From contig NZ_CP053660.1 in the NCBI RefSeq assembly GCF_013177455.1, positions 62,001 through 126,000 on the forward strand: a DNA stretch of 64,000 nucleotides, written 5' to 3'. Both the position numbers and the translations under genes were made by a program. Positions 45,908-53,260 of the stretch are shown one piece after another (position 1 is the stretch's first letter; every line of letters begins with the position of its first letter). The notes under the pieces were generated by a model that worked only from the letters and a program-made list of their open reading frames with translations, did no database searches and was not told the DNA's origin. The stretch comes from Nocardioides marmotae. GTDB taxonomy: Bacteria; Actinomycetota; Actinomycetes; Propionibacteriales; Nocardioidaceae.

Positions 45908-46540
45908 TCAGAGGTACATGCCTCCGGACTCGCCGGGCGCGGCCGCGCCGCCCGGGTCCTGCCGCGGCTGCTGGCCCATCGTGGGCATGGCGCCGGCGGC
46001 GCCGGGCACGGCGCCGGGCGGGAGCGAGCGGCGGATCTGCTCGAACTGCGCGCGGGCGGCGACCTGCTGGGCGTAGATCGCGGTCTGGATCCCGTGGAAG
46101 AGGCCCTCGAGCCACCCGACGAGCTGCGCCTGGGCGATCCGGAGCTCGCCCTCCGACGGCGTGGCGTCCTCGGTGAAGGGGAGCGCGAGCCGGCTCAGCT
46201 CCTCGACCAGCTCGGGCGCGAGCCCGGCCTCGAGCTCCTTGATGGAGGCGGCGTGGATGTCCTTGAGCCGGTTGCGGCTGGCCTCGTCGAGGGGCGCGGC
46301 CTTCACCTCGTCGAGGAGCTGGCGGATCATCCCGCCGATCCGCATCACCTTCGCCGGCTGCTCGACCAGCTCGGTGACCGAGCGCTGCTCCTCGTCCTCC
46401 TCACCGGCAGGCTCGGGAGCGCCGCCCACCTGCTCCTGGAGGGCCGAGACGGGCACGGACCCCAGGGGCTGGCCGTCGGGGCCGACGACGACGACGTGCT
46501 GCTGGGGCTCCTCCGCAGGACCGGTCATGACTTCGAACAT
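45908..46540 (-). CDS. bpa: Bacterial proteasome activator (DUF2587)
   Basis: 210 aa from ATG 46540 (a second ATG at 46528 is possible; a GGGAGGG precedes the first). The helical core (ELVEQPAKVMRIGGMIRQLL, then APLDEASRNRLKDIH, then LVGWLEGLFHGIQTAIYAQQ) is the four-helix Bpa fold. Bpa forms a 12-mer ring that caps the 20S proteasome and opens its gate without ATP, docking by a C-terminal G-x-Y-L/x tail; the tail here ends GGMYL, in keeping. The proteasome genes themselves are outside the window. Confidence 0.93.
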   Translation of the reverse strand: MFEVMTGPAEEPQQHVVVVGPDGQPLGSVPVSALQEQVGGAPEPAGEEDEEQRSVTELVEQPAKVMRIGGMIRQLLDEVKAAPLDEASRNRLKDIHAASIKELEAGLAPELVEELSRLALPFTEDATPSEGELRIAQAQLVGWLEGLFHGIQTAIYAQQVAARAQFEQIRRSLPPGAVPGAAGAMPTMGQQPRQDPGGAAAPGESGGMYL

Positions 46541-46566
46541 AGTCCCTCCCACCCAGCCCGGCGGGC

Positions 46567-47544
46567 TCAGAGGGTCAGCACGATCTTGCCGGTGTGCTCG
46601 CCGGACTCCATCAGCTCGTGCGCGCGCACGACGTCCTCGAGCGGCATCGTGCCGTGCACGACCGGGCGCACCGACGCCTCGGCGAGCAGCGGCCAGACGT
46701 GCTCGACGACCGAGGCGCAGATCGCGCTCTTGCCCTCGACCGGTCGGCCGCGCAGCGAGGTGGCGATGACCGCGCCGCGCTTGCCGAGGAGCTTGGCGAT
46801 GTCGAGCTCGCCCTTGGTCCCGCCCTGCATGCCGATGATGACCAGCCGGCCCTCGGGGGCGAGGACGTCGACGTTGCGGCCGAGGTACTTCGCGCCCATG
46901 TTGTCGAGCACCACGTCGGCGCCGGCCCCGTCGGTCGCGGCCCGCACCGCCTCGACGAAGTCCTCGTCGCGGTAGTTGATCGTCACGTCCGCGCCCAGCT
47001 CGCGGCAGTACGCCAGCTTCTCGGCCGTCCCGCTGGTGGTCATCACCCGCGCGCCGGTCGCCGCGGCGAGCTGGATCGCGAAGGTCCCGATGCCGCCGGC
47101 GCCGCCGTGCACGAGCAGGTTCTCCCCGGGGCGCAGCCCGGCGACCATGAACAGGTTGGACCAGACGGTGCAGGCGACCTCCGGCACGGCCGCGGCGGTG
47201 ACCAGGTCGATCCCGTCCGGCACCGGCATCACCTGCCCGGCGGGCACGACGACCCGCGAGGCGTAGCCGCCGCCGGCGAGCAGCGCGCACACCTCGTCGC
47301 CGACCGCCCAGCCCTCGACGCCCTCGCCGAGGGCCGCGACCGTGCCGCTGCACTCCAGGCCGATGACGTCCGAGGCGCCCTTCGGAGGCGGGTAGAAGCC
47401 CTGCCGCTGAAGCAGGTCGGCCCGGTTGACCGCTGTCGCCGCGACGGCGATCGCCACCTCCCCGGGCCCCGGCTCGACGTCCGGCACCTCCTGCACGCTG
47501 AGGACCTCCGGCCCACCGGCCCCGTCGGCGATCACGGCTCGCAT
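46567..47544 (-). CDS. NAD(P)H-quinone oxidoreductase (PIG3-type MDR)
   Basis: 325 aa. The GroES-like domain includes NRADLLQRQGFYPPPKGAS, the PIG3/qor fingerprint, and the Rossmann fold has LLVHGGAGGIGTFAIQLA (about 138-155). No catalytic-zinc ligand set is visible. It probably reduces quinones with NADPH. It is a paralogue in function of the shorter MDR at 2240 but from a different subgroup. ATG 47544 has TAGGGT (plus 47551-47556) 6 nt upstream, giving a leaderless mRNA. Confidence 0.92.
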   Translation of the reverse strand: MRAVIADGAGGPEVLSVQEVPDVEPGPGEVAIAVAATAVNRADLLQRQGFYPPPKGASDVIGLECSGTVAALGEGVEGWAVGDEVCALLAGGGYASRVVVPAGQVMPVPDGIDLVTAAAVPEVACTVWSNLFMVAGLRPGENLLVHGGAGGIGTFAIQLAAATGARVMTTSGTAEKLAYCRELGADVTINYRDEDFVEAVRAATDGAGADVVLDNMGAKYLGRNVDVLAPEGRLVIIGMQGGTKGELDIAKLLGKRGAVIATSLRGRPVEGKSAICASVVEHVWPLLAEASVRPVVHGTMPLEDVVRAHELMESGEHTGKIVLTL

Positions 47545-47573
47545 GCGCCCACCCTAGGAGGCGTGCCGAGGGA

Positions 47574-47885
47574 TCAGTCCGCGCCGTCCCCGCGGTGGTC
47601 GACCGCGACGTCGTCCGGGGCCGGTACGTCGGGGTCCGGCGCGCCGGCCGGCCGGTCCCAGGCCTCCGCGAGCCGCTGCGCCCGCGCGGCGAGCCGCTCG
47701 ACGCCGGCCGGGTCCGCGCCGGCCGCCCCGGCGGCGTACCCCAGGAGGTAGGCGGTGATCGGCGCCGCGGGCCGCTGGACCGCGTGGGCGACGACGCGGG
47801 CGAGGTCGAGCACGAGCGCCTCGTCCATCTCCTCCTCGACCCCGAGGACGTCGCTGAGCTCGTCGATCCAGTCGTGCAGGTCCAC
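47574..47885 (-). CDS. DUF6457 family small protein
   Basis: 103 aa from GTG 47885: DLHDWIDELSDVLGVEEEMDEA is followed by LVLDLARVVAHAVQRPAAPITAYLLGYAAG in pieces of a small helical domain, then an acidic tail. This family often lies beside mobA in actinobacteria, as here (47927). CATCGT (plus 47892-47897) sits 6 nt before the GTG and favours it over the upstream frame. Function unknown, perhaps linked to molybdenum cofactor. Confidence 0.75.
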   Translation of the reverse strand: MDLHDWIDELSDVLGVEEEMDEALVLDLARVVAHAVQRPAAPITAYLLGYAAGAAGADPAGVERLAARAQRLAEAWDRPAGAPDPDVPAPDDVAVDHRGDGAD

Positions 47886-47926
47886 GGCGACACGATGACC
47901 GACCGGCGGGGCGCCCCGCAACCGGG

Positions 47927-48481
47927 TCAGAGGTCGCGCAGGTCGGCCCAGCTGTCCACGTCGCGGTGCTCGCGCCCCTCGGCGGGCACGGCCGCCAGGT
48001 CGAGCGGCGCGAGGAGCCGGTGCAGCGCGGCGCCGTGCTGGTCCTCGTGGTCGGGCCGCACCGCGTCGAGCCGGGCCAGGTCGAGCACGAGCGCGAGCTG
48101 CCGGCGGCCGTCGGGCCCGACCAGCGCGGCCCCGTCGCGGCCGGCGGCGGCCTCGTGGAGCCGGCGCAGCGTCCAGGGCGTCACGTGCGGCATGTCGACG
48201 GCCAGCACCGCCAGCGTCGGCGTGCTCCGCAGCAGCGCGTCGCGGCCGGTGAGCAGCGCGGCGACGGGGCCGCCGTACCGCGGGCTCTCCCGGACGAACG
48301 TCACCGGCCGCTCGGTCGGCACCGGGTCGCCCACGACCACCACCTCAGCGGCGTCGACGACCGCGTCGAGCGCGTGGGCGAGCAGGGTCCGCCCGGCGAC
48401 CTCCACCGAGGCCTTGTCGGCCCCGCCGAGACGGGCCGCGCGGCCGCCGGCCAGGACCACCGCGCAGAAGCTCTCGAGCAC
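47927..48481 (-). CDS. mobA: Molybdenum cofactor guanylyltransferase-like protein
   Basis: 184 aa from GTG 48481, chosen because CAGGAT (plus 48488-48493) is 6 nt upstream. The NTP-transferase opening CAVVLAGGRAARLGGADKAS is the nucleotide-binding loop, and VLAVDMPHVTPWTLRRL holds the metal-binding Asp. MobA attaches GMP to molybdopterin; a general nucleotidyltransferase is an alternative since no other moco genes are adjacent, though a MOSC gene lies at 1.5 kb. It is divergent from the nitrilase gene by 44 bp. Confidence 0.85.
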   Translation of the reverse strand: MLESFCAVVLAGGRAARLGGADKASVEVAGRTLLAHALDAVVDAAEVVVVGDPVPTERPVTFVRESPRYGGPVAALLTGRDALLRSTPTLAVLAVDMPHVTPWTLRRLHEAAAGRDGAALVGPDGRRQLALVLDLARLDAVRPDHEDQHGAALHRLLAPLDLAAVPAEGREHRDVDSWADLRDL

Positions 48482-48525
48482 CGCTCGATCCTGCCCCACC
48501 CGGGCGGGAGTGGCACGCTGGGTCC

Positions 48526-49293
48526 GTGCGCTCCCCGCTGCGTGTGTCCCTCGTCCAGGAGGCCGCCGGCCTCGACCCCGCCGAGAACCGGGCCCGGCTC
48601 GACGCGCTCGTGCCCGGCGACACCGACCTGGTCGTGCTGCCCGAGGCGTTCGCCCGGGACTTCGGCGAGGCCGGCTCCGACGTGGGTCCGTACGCCGAGC
48701 CGGTCGACGGCCCGTTCGGCACCGAGGTCGCCCGGGTCGCCCGCGAGCGCGGCACGACCGTCGTCGCGGGGATGTTCGAGACCGGCCCCGACCCGGCCCG
48801 CCCCTACAACACCCTCCTCGTCCGCGGCGGTGCCCAGGCGGCGTACCGGAAGGTGCACCTCTACGACTCCTTCGGCTACCGCGAGTCCGACCGGCTCACC
48901 GCCGGCGAGGTGGAGCCGGTGGTCCTCGACGTCGCCGGCACCCGCGTGGGCCTGATGACCTGCTACGACCTGCGCTTCCCCGAGCTGGCCCGCCTGCTCG
49001 TCGACCGGGGCTCGGAGGTGCTCGTGGTGCCGGCCGCCTGGGTCGCGGGGGAGCGGAAGGTCGACCACTGGCGCACCCTGGTGCGCGCCCGCGCCATCGA
49101 GAACACCGTGTTCGTCCTCGCCTGCGGGCAGCCCGCCCCGCGCTACAGCGGCCACTCGCTGGTCGTCGACCCGCTGGGCGACGTGCTCGCCGAGGCCGGC
49201 GAGGGCGCGGGGGTGCTGAGCGCCGAGCTGCGCCCCGAGGCGCTCGAGCAGGCCCGCCGGACCAACCCCTCCCTGGCCAACCGACGTCTGTAA
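48526..49293 (+). CDS. Carbon-nitrogen hydrolase (nitrilase superfamily)
   Basis: 255 aa. The catalytic triad is present: Glu in VLPEAFARDFG (about 44), Lys in YRKVHLYDSFGYRES (about 107), Cys in GLMTCYDLRFPELARLL (about 146). The set of motifs resembles the Nit1/Nit2 omega-amidase branch, which hydrolyses deaminated amides; the true substrate is unknown. It starts with a GTG; the -10 CACGCT is weak. It is followed by a membrane protein gene after 11 bp. Confidence 0.92.
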   Translation: MRSPLRVSLVQEAAGLDPAENRARLDALVPGDTDLVVLPEAFARDFGEAGSDVGPYAEPVDGPFGTEVARVARERGTTVVAGMFETGPDPARPYNTLLVRGGAQAAYRKVHLYDSFGYRESDRLTAGEVEPVVLDVAGTRVGLMTCYDLRFPELARLLVDRGSEVLVVPAAWVAGERKVDHWRTLVRARAIENTVFVLACGQPAPRYSGHSLVVDPLGDVLAEAGEGAGVLSAELRPEALEQARRTNPSLANRRL

Positions 49294-49304
49294 CGTTGCT
49301 CGCC

Positions 49305-50411
49305 ATGCCCCGCGCCACCCCCCGCCGCCGCGCCGAGCCACCGAGCCCGGCCCCGCCGGAGCGCCGGGAGCCCCGGGAGGCCGGGGAGGCCCGGGGTCCA
49401 CGGGCGTGGTGGTCGCGGTGGTCGCGGGGGAGCGCGCCGCAGGTGAGCGGGCGGACCAAGGTGACGATCGCCTGGGTCGTCGTCGGGATCGCCGTCGCCG
49501 CACTGGTCGCCGGGATGGTTCCGGTCGGTCCGGGCTGGCTCCCCGGCGTCGGGTCGGTCGCCGTCGCGACGACGTACACCTGGGCGCTCGGGGCGCGCAC
49601 CGGCGGCCGACCCCTGCTCACCGCGGCCGCGGCCCTGCTCGTCGGGGTCGTCGCCCTGGTCTCCGGCAGCGACGTCCTGCGCACCGGCGCCGCGGTGCTG
49701 ACCTGCGTGGTGAGTGCGGTGCTGGCGGTGATGGCGACCGTGCCGGCCCGGCGGTTCTGGGAGGCGGCGCGGGAGTGCTCCTTCGCGCTGTTCGTCGCCG
49801 CGATCGGTGGGCTGGCCACCGTCGGCTTCGAGCCGCGGGTCGCCCTGCTCCGCTTCGAGTACGTCACCCTCGGGCTGGCGCTCGTCGGAGTCTTCCTCCT
49901 CGTCCACCGCCTCGGCGCGGGCCTGCACGGGCTCGGCCGCCGCGGGGTCGTGGTCGTCCTCCTCGGCACCGGGGTGCTCGCGATCACGCTGGCCTACGCC
50001 GAGCTGCTGCGCCGCTACGGCACCCCCGGCCTGGTGGACTCGCTGCTCGACGTGGTGCGCTGGAGCCGGGACAACCTCGGCGCGTTCCCGCGGCCCATCG
50101 AGACCGTCCTCGGCGTCCCCGCCCTGGTCTGGGGCTGCCACATGCGCGCCCGGCGCCGGCAGGGCTGGTGGGTCTGCGCCTTCGGCGTGTGCGCGACCGT
50201 GCCGGTCGCCAACGCCCTGGCCAACCCCTCGATCTCGCTGCTCGAGTGCGCGCTGTCGCTCATCTACGGCGCCCTCGTCGGGCTGCTGCTCGGGTACGCC
50301 GTCATCCGCGCCGACCTGGCCCTGACCGGGCCGCGGGGCCGGCGGTCGCGGCGCGCCGAGGAGGCGGCCGCCGGGCGCCCGGAGCCGCGGCGTACCGACG
50401 CGCTGCTCTGA
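49305..50411 (+). CDS. Multi-pass membrane protein of unknown function
   Basis: 368 aa. An Arg/Pro-rich cytoplasmic N-terminus (about 1-50) is followed by about ten hydrophobic helices with short loops and an Arg-rich tail. Helices contain few charged residues; LRFEYVTLGLALVG and LAYAELLRRYGTPGLVDSLL are the more distinctive parts. No transporter signature was recognised. ATG 49305 is taken because TAACGT (49291-49296) lies 8 nt upstream. The next gene on this strand is far, so it is a monocistron or the second gene after the nitrilase. Confidence 0.75.
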   Translation: MPRATPRRRAEPPSPAPPERREPREAGEARGPRAWWSRWSRGSAPQVSGRTKVTIAWVVVGIAVAALVAGMVPVGPGWLPGVGSVAVATTYTWALGARTGGRPLLTAAAALLVGVVALVSGSDVLRTGAAVLTCVVSAVLAVMATVPARRFWEAARECSFALFVAAIGGLATVGFEPRVALLRFEYVTLGLALVGVFLLVHRLGAGLHGLGRRGVVVVLLGTGVLAITLAYAELLRRYGTPGLVDSLLDVVRWSRDNLGAFPRPIETVLGVPALVWGCHMRARRRQGWWVCAFGVCATVPVANALANPSISLLECALSLIYGALVGLLLGYAVIRADLALTGPRGRRSRRAEEAAAGRPEPRRTDALL

Positions 50412-50441
50412 CCCGGGCCCCGAGTCGGATCTGGATCGGAG

Positions 50442-50672
50442 CTAGAGGAGGACCTCGACGAGCACGTCGCCCTCCTGGACGACGTCGCCGGCCGCGACCT
50501 TGACCGCGCGGACCGTGCCGGCGTGCTCGACGACGACGGGGATCTCCATCTTCATCGACTCCAGCAGCACCACGGTGTCGCCGGGGGCGACCGCCGTGCC
50601 CGGCTCCACGACCACCGACATCACGTTGGCGACCATCTCGGCGACGATCTCGCTGACCTGCTCCCGGGGCAT
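50442..50672 (-). CDS. Stand-alone biotin/lipoyl attachment domain protein
   Basis: 76 aa, a single biotinyl/lipoyl hammerhead. The modified Lys is in LLESMKMEIPV (about residue 41), and VQEGDVLVEVLL is the terminal strand. Such small proteins serve as biotin carriers or as unmodified subunits of acyl-CoA carboxylases; a link to the carboxylase genes at 21-25 kb is possible but unproven. ATG 50672 has TAGCGT (plus 50680-50685) 7 nt upstream. A tRNA-Ser gene lies just upstream on the same strand. Confidence 0.88.
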   Translation of the reverse strand: MPREQVSEIVAEMVANVMSVVVEPGTAVAPGDTVVLLESMKMEIPVVVEHAGTVRAVKVAAGDVVQEGDVLVEVLL

Positions 50673-50743
50673 GCTCGCGACGCTAGCCGTTACCCGGGGG
50701 TACCCGCGCATCCGCCGCGGGCGGGCCCGGCGGAGGCAGGTGC

Positions 50744-50831
50744 TGGCAGAGGGGGCGGGATTCGAACCCGCGGTAGGTCTCCCTACGACCGCTTTCAAGG
50801 CGGTTCCGATCGGCCACTCCGGCACCCCTCC
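50744..50831 (-). tRNA. tRNA-Ser (anticodon TGA)
   Basis: 88 nt including an encoded CCA. Anticodon stem ACCGC/GCGGT around loop CTTGAAA (anticodon TGA, reads UCA and other UCN). Long class II variable arm GTAGG-GAGA-CCTAC and T-arm GCGGG-TTCGAAT-CCCGC are typical. The acceptor stem is GGAGGGG/CCCCTCT with one terminal G-U. Confidence 0.96.
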
Positions 50832-50960
50832 GTGTCGGCTGCGCGCAGGGCGGCGGCCGACGGGAGGAGTGTAGGAGACGCCCCGCCCGCGCCGCCGGGT
50901 TCCGGCCCGGCCCCGACCCGCCGGGAGCCTGCGACCCGGGCCTGGAGGACAATCGGGGGC

Positions 50961-51458
50961 ATGTCCGACGCAGCACCCTCCGCAGCCTCCGGCGCGCCGC
51001 AGCCCGGCACGACGCCCACCGAGTACCGCCTCGCCCCGACCGTGGCCGTCCGGTTCGTCGGCGCCGCGCTCGTGCTCCTCGCCGTGCTCGTCCTGGTCGC
51101 CACGGCCCTGGTCGCCACCGGCCTGCCCGGCGACGTCGTGGTCGTGCTCGCCGCCCTCGGTGTCCTCGGCGTGCTGGCGCTCGGCTGGTGGCTGCGCTCG
51201 GGGCTCGCGGTGGTCCGCTTCGACGACGCCGGCTACCGCGTCCGGCTGGTGCGCGGCGCAGGCGTGAAGCAGGCGGCGTGGAGCGAGGTGCAGGAGGCGC
51301 AGACCGCCTCGCCGCGCGGCATCCGGTGCATCGTGCTGCGGCTGGTCGACGGCCGTACGACGACGATCCCGGTCGACGTCCTCGCCGGGGACCCCGACGA
51401 GGTGGTCCGCGAGCTGCAGGTGCGGCTGCGCCGCGGCGAGGGCCTCCGGCCCCTCTGA
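50961..51458 (+). CDS. Membrane protein with bacterial PH-like domain
   Basis: 165 aa. A Ser/Pro-rich N-terminus, two membrane helices (about 30-75) and a C-terminal PH-like beta domain: VRFDDAGYRVRLVRGAGVKQAAWSEVQEAQ and RGIRCIVLRLVDGRTTTIPV, typical of actinobacterial PH-domain membrane proteins of unknown role. ATG 50961 has GACAAT (50948-50953) 7 nt upstream. It lies between the two tRNA-Ser genes. Confidence 0.8.
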   Translation: MSDAAPSAASGAPQPGTTPTEYRLAPTVAVRFVGAALVLLAVLVLVATALVATGLPGDVVVVLAALGVLGVLALGWWLRSGLAVVRFDDAGYRVRLVRGAGVKQAAWSEVQEAQTASPRGIRCIVLRLVDGRTTTIPVDVLAGDPDEVVRELQVRLRRGEGLRPL

Positions 51459-51523
51459 GGGTCTGCCGGCGGCCCTGATTGGCCGCGGCGGCTCGGCGCC
51501 TTGTAGCCTGTGCGCGCTGTCGA

Positions 51524-51617
51524 GGAGGCGTCGCCTAGTCCGGTCTATGGCGCCCGCCTGCTAAGCGGGTTGAGGGCTACAACCCTCTCGCGGGTTCAAA
51601 TCCCGCCGCCTCCGCCA
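51524..51617 (+). tRNA. tRNA-Ser (anticodon GCT)
   Basis: 94 nt including CCA. Acceptor GGAGGCG/CGCCTCC; anticodon stem CCCGC/GCGGG with loop CTGCTAA (anticodon GCT, reads AGC/AGU); variable arm GAGGG-CTACAA-CCCTC; T-arm GCGGG-TTCAAAT-CCCGC. A TAGCCT -10 (51504-51509) lies just upstream. Confidence 0.97.
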
Positions 51618-51829
51618 GCCCGACCCCCGCGCGGCCCGCCGCGCGGGGGTCGTCTGCACTACCCTGCAGACCGGCGCTGACCGGCGGCCGAGCGGGGCCC
51701 ACCCCGGCTGCAGGTTCCTGCACTGCACATTTGTGAGCCAGCGTCCGGGGTCTCCTGCCGGCCCGGTCGGGCCAGACTGGGGCCCGGCGCCGGCACGGGC
51801 GCCGGACACAGGACACAGAGGTGGGACTC

Positions 51830-51964
51830 ATGAGCATCGTTCGCAAGGTCGGCATCACCGTCGCAGCAGCAACCGTCAGCATCGGTCTCCTCGCGGTCTC
51901 CGCGCCCGCGGCCCAGGCCGACACCACGTGGGGCTACCGGGTCGCTCCCACGGCCGGGAAGTAA
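51830..51964 (+). CDS. Small secreted peptide precursor (44 aa)
   Basis: ATG 51830 follows GAGGTGGGACTC, a good ribosome site. Residues 1-30 form a textbook signal peptide: basic MSIVRKVG, hydrophobic core, and an AQA processing site. Cleavage there would release DTTWGYRVAPTAGK, 14 residues. No Cys, so no bacteriocin-type disulfides. It faces the TrmB/LuxR-like regulator gene (52130-53140) across a strong terminator. Signal peptides released this way can act as pheromones; that role is inference. It is below usual gene-finder cutoffs. Confidence 0.7.
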   Translation: MSIVRKVGITVAAATVSIGLLAVSAPAAQADTTWGYRVAPTAGK

Positions 51965-52054
51965 CCCCCCGACCCGCCCGGGCACGCTGCCCGTCCCCCC
52001 GGTGGCAGCGTCCGCCGTCCCGTCCCCCCAACCCCGGACGGCGCCCGGGCCGTC

Positions 52055-52089
52055 TCGAGACCGGCGACCGCACAGGTCGCCGGTCTCGA
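52055..52089. terminator. Strong bidirectional terminator hairpin
   Basis: A perfect 15-bp stem TCGAGACCGGCGACC/GGTCGCCGGTCTCGA with a 5-nt loop (GCACA), midway between the convergent peptide gene and regulator gene. It is one of the most stable hairpins in the window. Confidence 0.9.
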
Positions 52090-52129
52090 TGCATCTCCGG
52101 GCCTCCTGTGGCCTCGCCCGGGTACCGGC

Positions 52130-53140
52130 TCACTCCTCGCCGGAGAGGCCGCGCTGACCGATCGTGTAGCCGAGCTGGAAGCGGGTCTCGGCCTCGAACT
52201 CGTGCTTGAGGTCGGCGACGTAGCCGGCGTAGGTGCGGGGGCTGACGCCCAGCCGCTTGGCCGAGACGGGATCGGGGTGGCCCTCGATCAGCATCCGCAG
52301 CGTCATCGCCCGCTGCTCGGCGGCGATGTCCTTGAGCATCGTCGCGCTGCGGCTGGTGAAGGGTCGGGCGCGTGCCCAGGATCGCTCGAAGACGTCGACG
52401 AGGTAGGCCACCACCGACGGCTCGCGCACGGCCAGCGCGACGCTCAGGTCGTCGCCGCTCGGGATCAGCGCCACCCGACGGTCGATGACGATCATCCGGT
52501 TGAAGAACTCATCGAGCGTGCGGACCTCCGCGCCGCGGGCGGTCACCTCGGCGACGTACTCCCGCGTGGCCGAGCTGCGGCGCGCGCTGTGCTGGTAGAG
52601 CGTGCGGATGCGGGCGCCGCGCTCCAGCAGGGCGGTGTCGCGCTGGATGCCGACCGCCAGCAGCTTGGGGTCGCGGCCGGTCTGCGGCTGGGCGGTCAGC
52701 GCCTCCTCCTGGCACTCCGCGACGAGCGCGGCGAGGAAGGGCTCGATCGCCTCGGCGCGCAGGTAGGTGAAGGGGCCCACGTCGGCTGCCTGCGGCGTAC
52801 GACGCCAGGCCTGGCCGAGCGTGGCCAGCGTCGAGGACCAGGCGGCCGACTCCTCGAGCAGCCGGGCACCCTCGCGGCCCAGCGGGGAGACGACCCGCGC
52901 GACGCTGCTGGTGGGGTCCTCCGGCAGCCAGCGGTCGGTCTCGGGGTCCAGGCGCGCCAGGCCGAGCTCGGCCAGCAGGTCGAGGGCGCGCCGCACGGTG
53001 CTCGCGGGTTCGCCGTCCGTGCCGTCGTGGCCCAGGCGGGGATCGTCGGCCGGCAGGCCCGACCCGGCGAGCATCTCCTCGTACAGGGGCGCGGCGACCT
53101 TCTCGAAGAGCTGCCGATCCTGTGCGTCGTAGGCCGCCAC
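52130..53140 (-). CDS. TrmB/PLD-like sensor with C-terminal LuxR-type HTH regulator
   Basis: 336 aa from GTG 53140 (AGGGGTGG upstream). An N-terminal winged-helix-like part (about 1-65) precedes a central domain with the TrmB effector pattern (TRGAEVRTLDEFFNRMIVIDRR, then VALAVREPSVVAYLVDVFERSW given in parts). The C-terminus is a LuxR-type helix-turn-helix: LRMLIEGHPDPVSAKRLGVS, PRTYAGYVADLKHEF. The layout matches cytoplasmic actinobacterial regulators of unknown ligand. It lies downstream of pckG on the same strand behind a terminator, so it is transcribed separately; the facing peptide gene is a candidate signal. Confidence 0.82.
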   Translation of the reverse strand: MAAYDAQDRQLFEKVAAPLYEEMLAGSGLPADDPRLGHDGTDGEPASTVRRALDLLAELGLARLDPETDRWLPEDPTSSVARVVSPLGREGARLLEESAAWSSTLATLGQAWRRTPQAADVGPFTYLRAEAIEPFLAALVAECQEEALTAQPQTGRDPKLLAVGIQRDTALLERGARIRTLYQHSARRSSATREYVAEVTARGAEVRTLDEFFNRMIVIDRRVALIPSGDDLSVALAVREPSVVAYLVDVFERSWARARPFTSRSATMLKDIAAEQRAMTLRMLIEGHPDPVSAKRLGVSPRTYAGYVADLKHEFEAETRFQLGYTIGQRGLSGEE

Positions 53141-53200
53141 GGACCACCCCTTGCTTCCCTCGCTGCCGCCCCCGGGACCGGGCCCATGGTCCCACACGCA

Positions 53201-53234
53201 CCGAGGGCCCCGTCCGGTCGGACGGGGCCCTCGG
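53201..53234. terminator. Intrinsic-type hairpin downstream of pckG
   Basis: A perfect 16-bp stem CCGAGGGCCCCGTCCG/CGGACGGGGCCCTCGG with a GT loop, 27 bp after the pckG stop on the minus strand. It would separate pckG from the regulator gene. Confidence 0.88.
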
Positions 53235-53260
53235 GATGAGGCGGGTGGTGCGGGTGGGGC

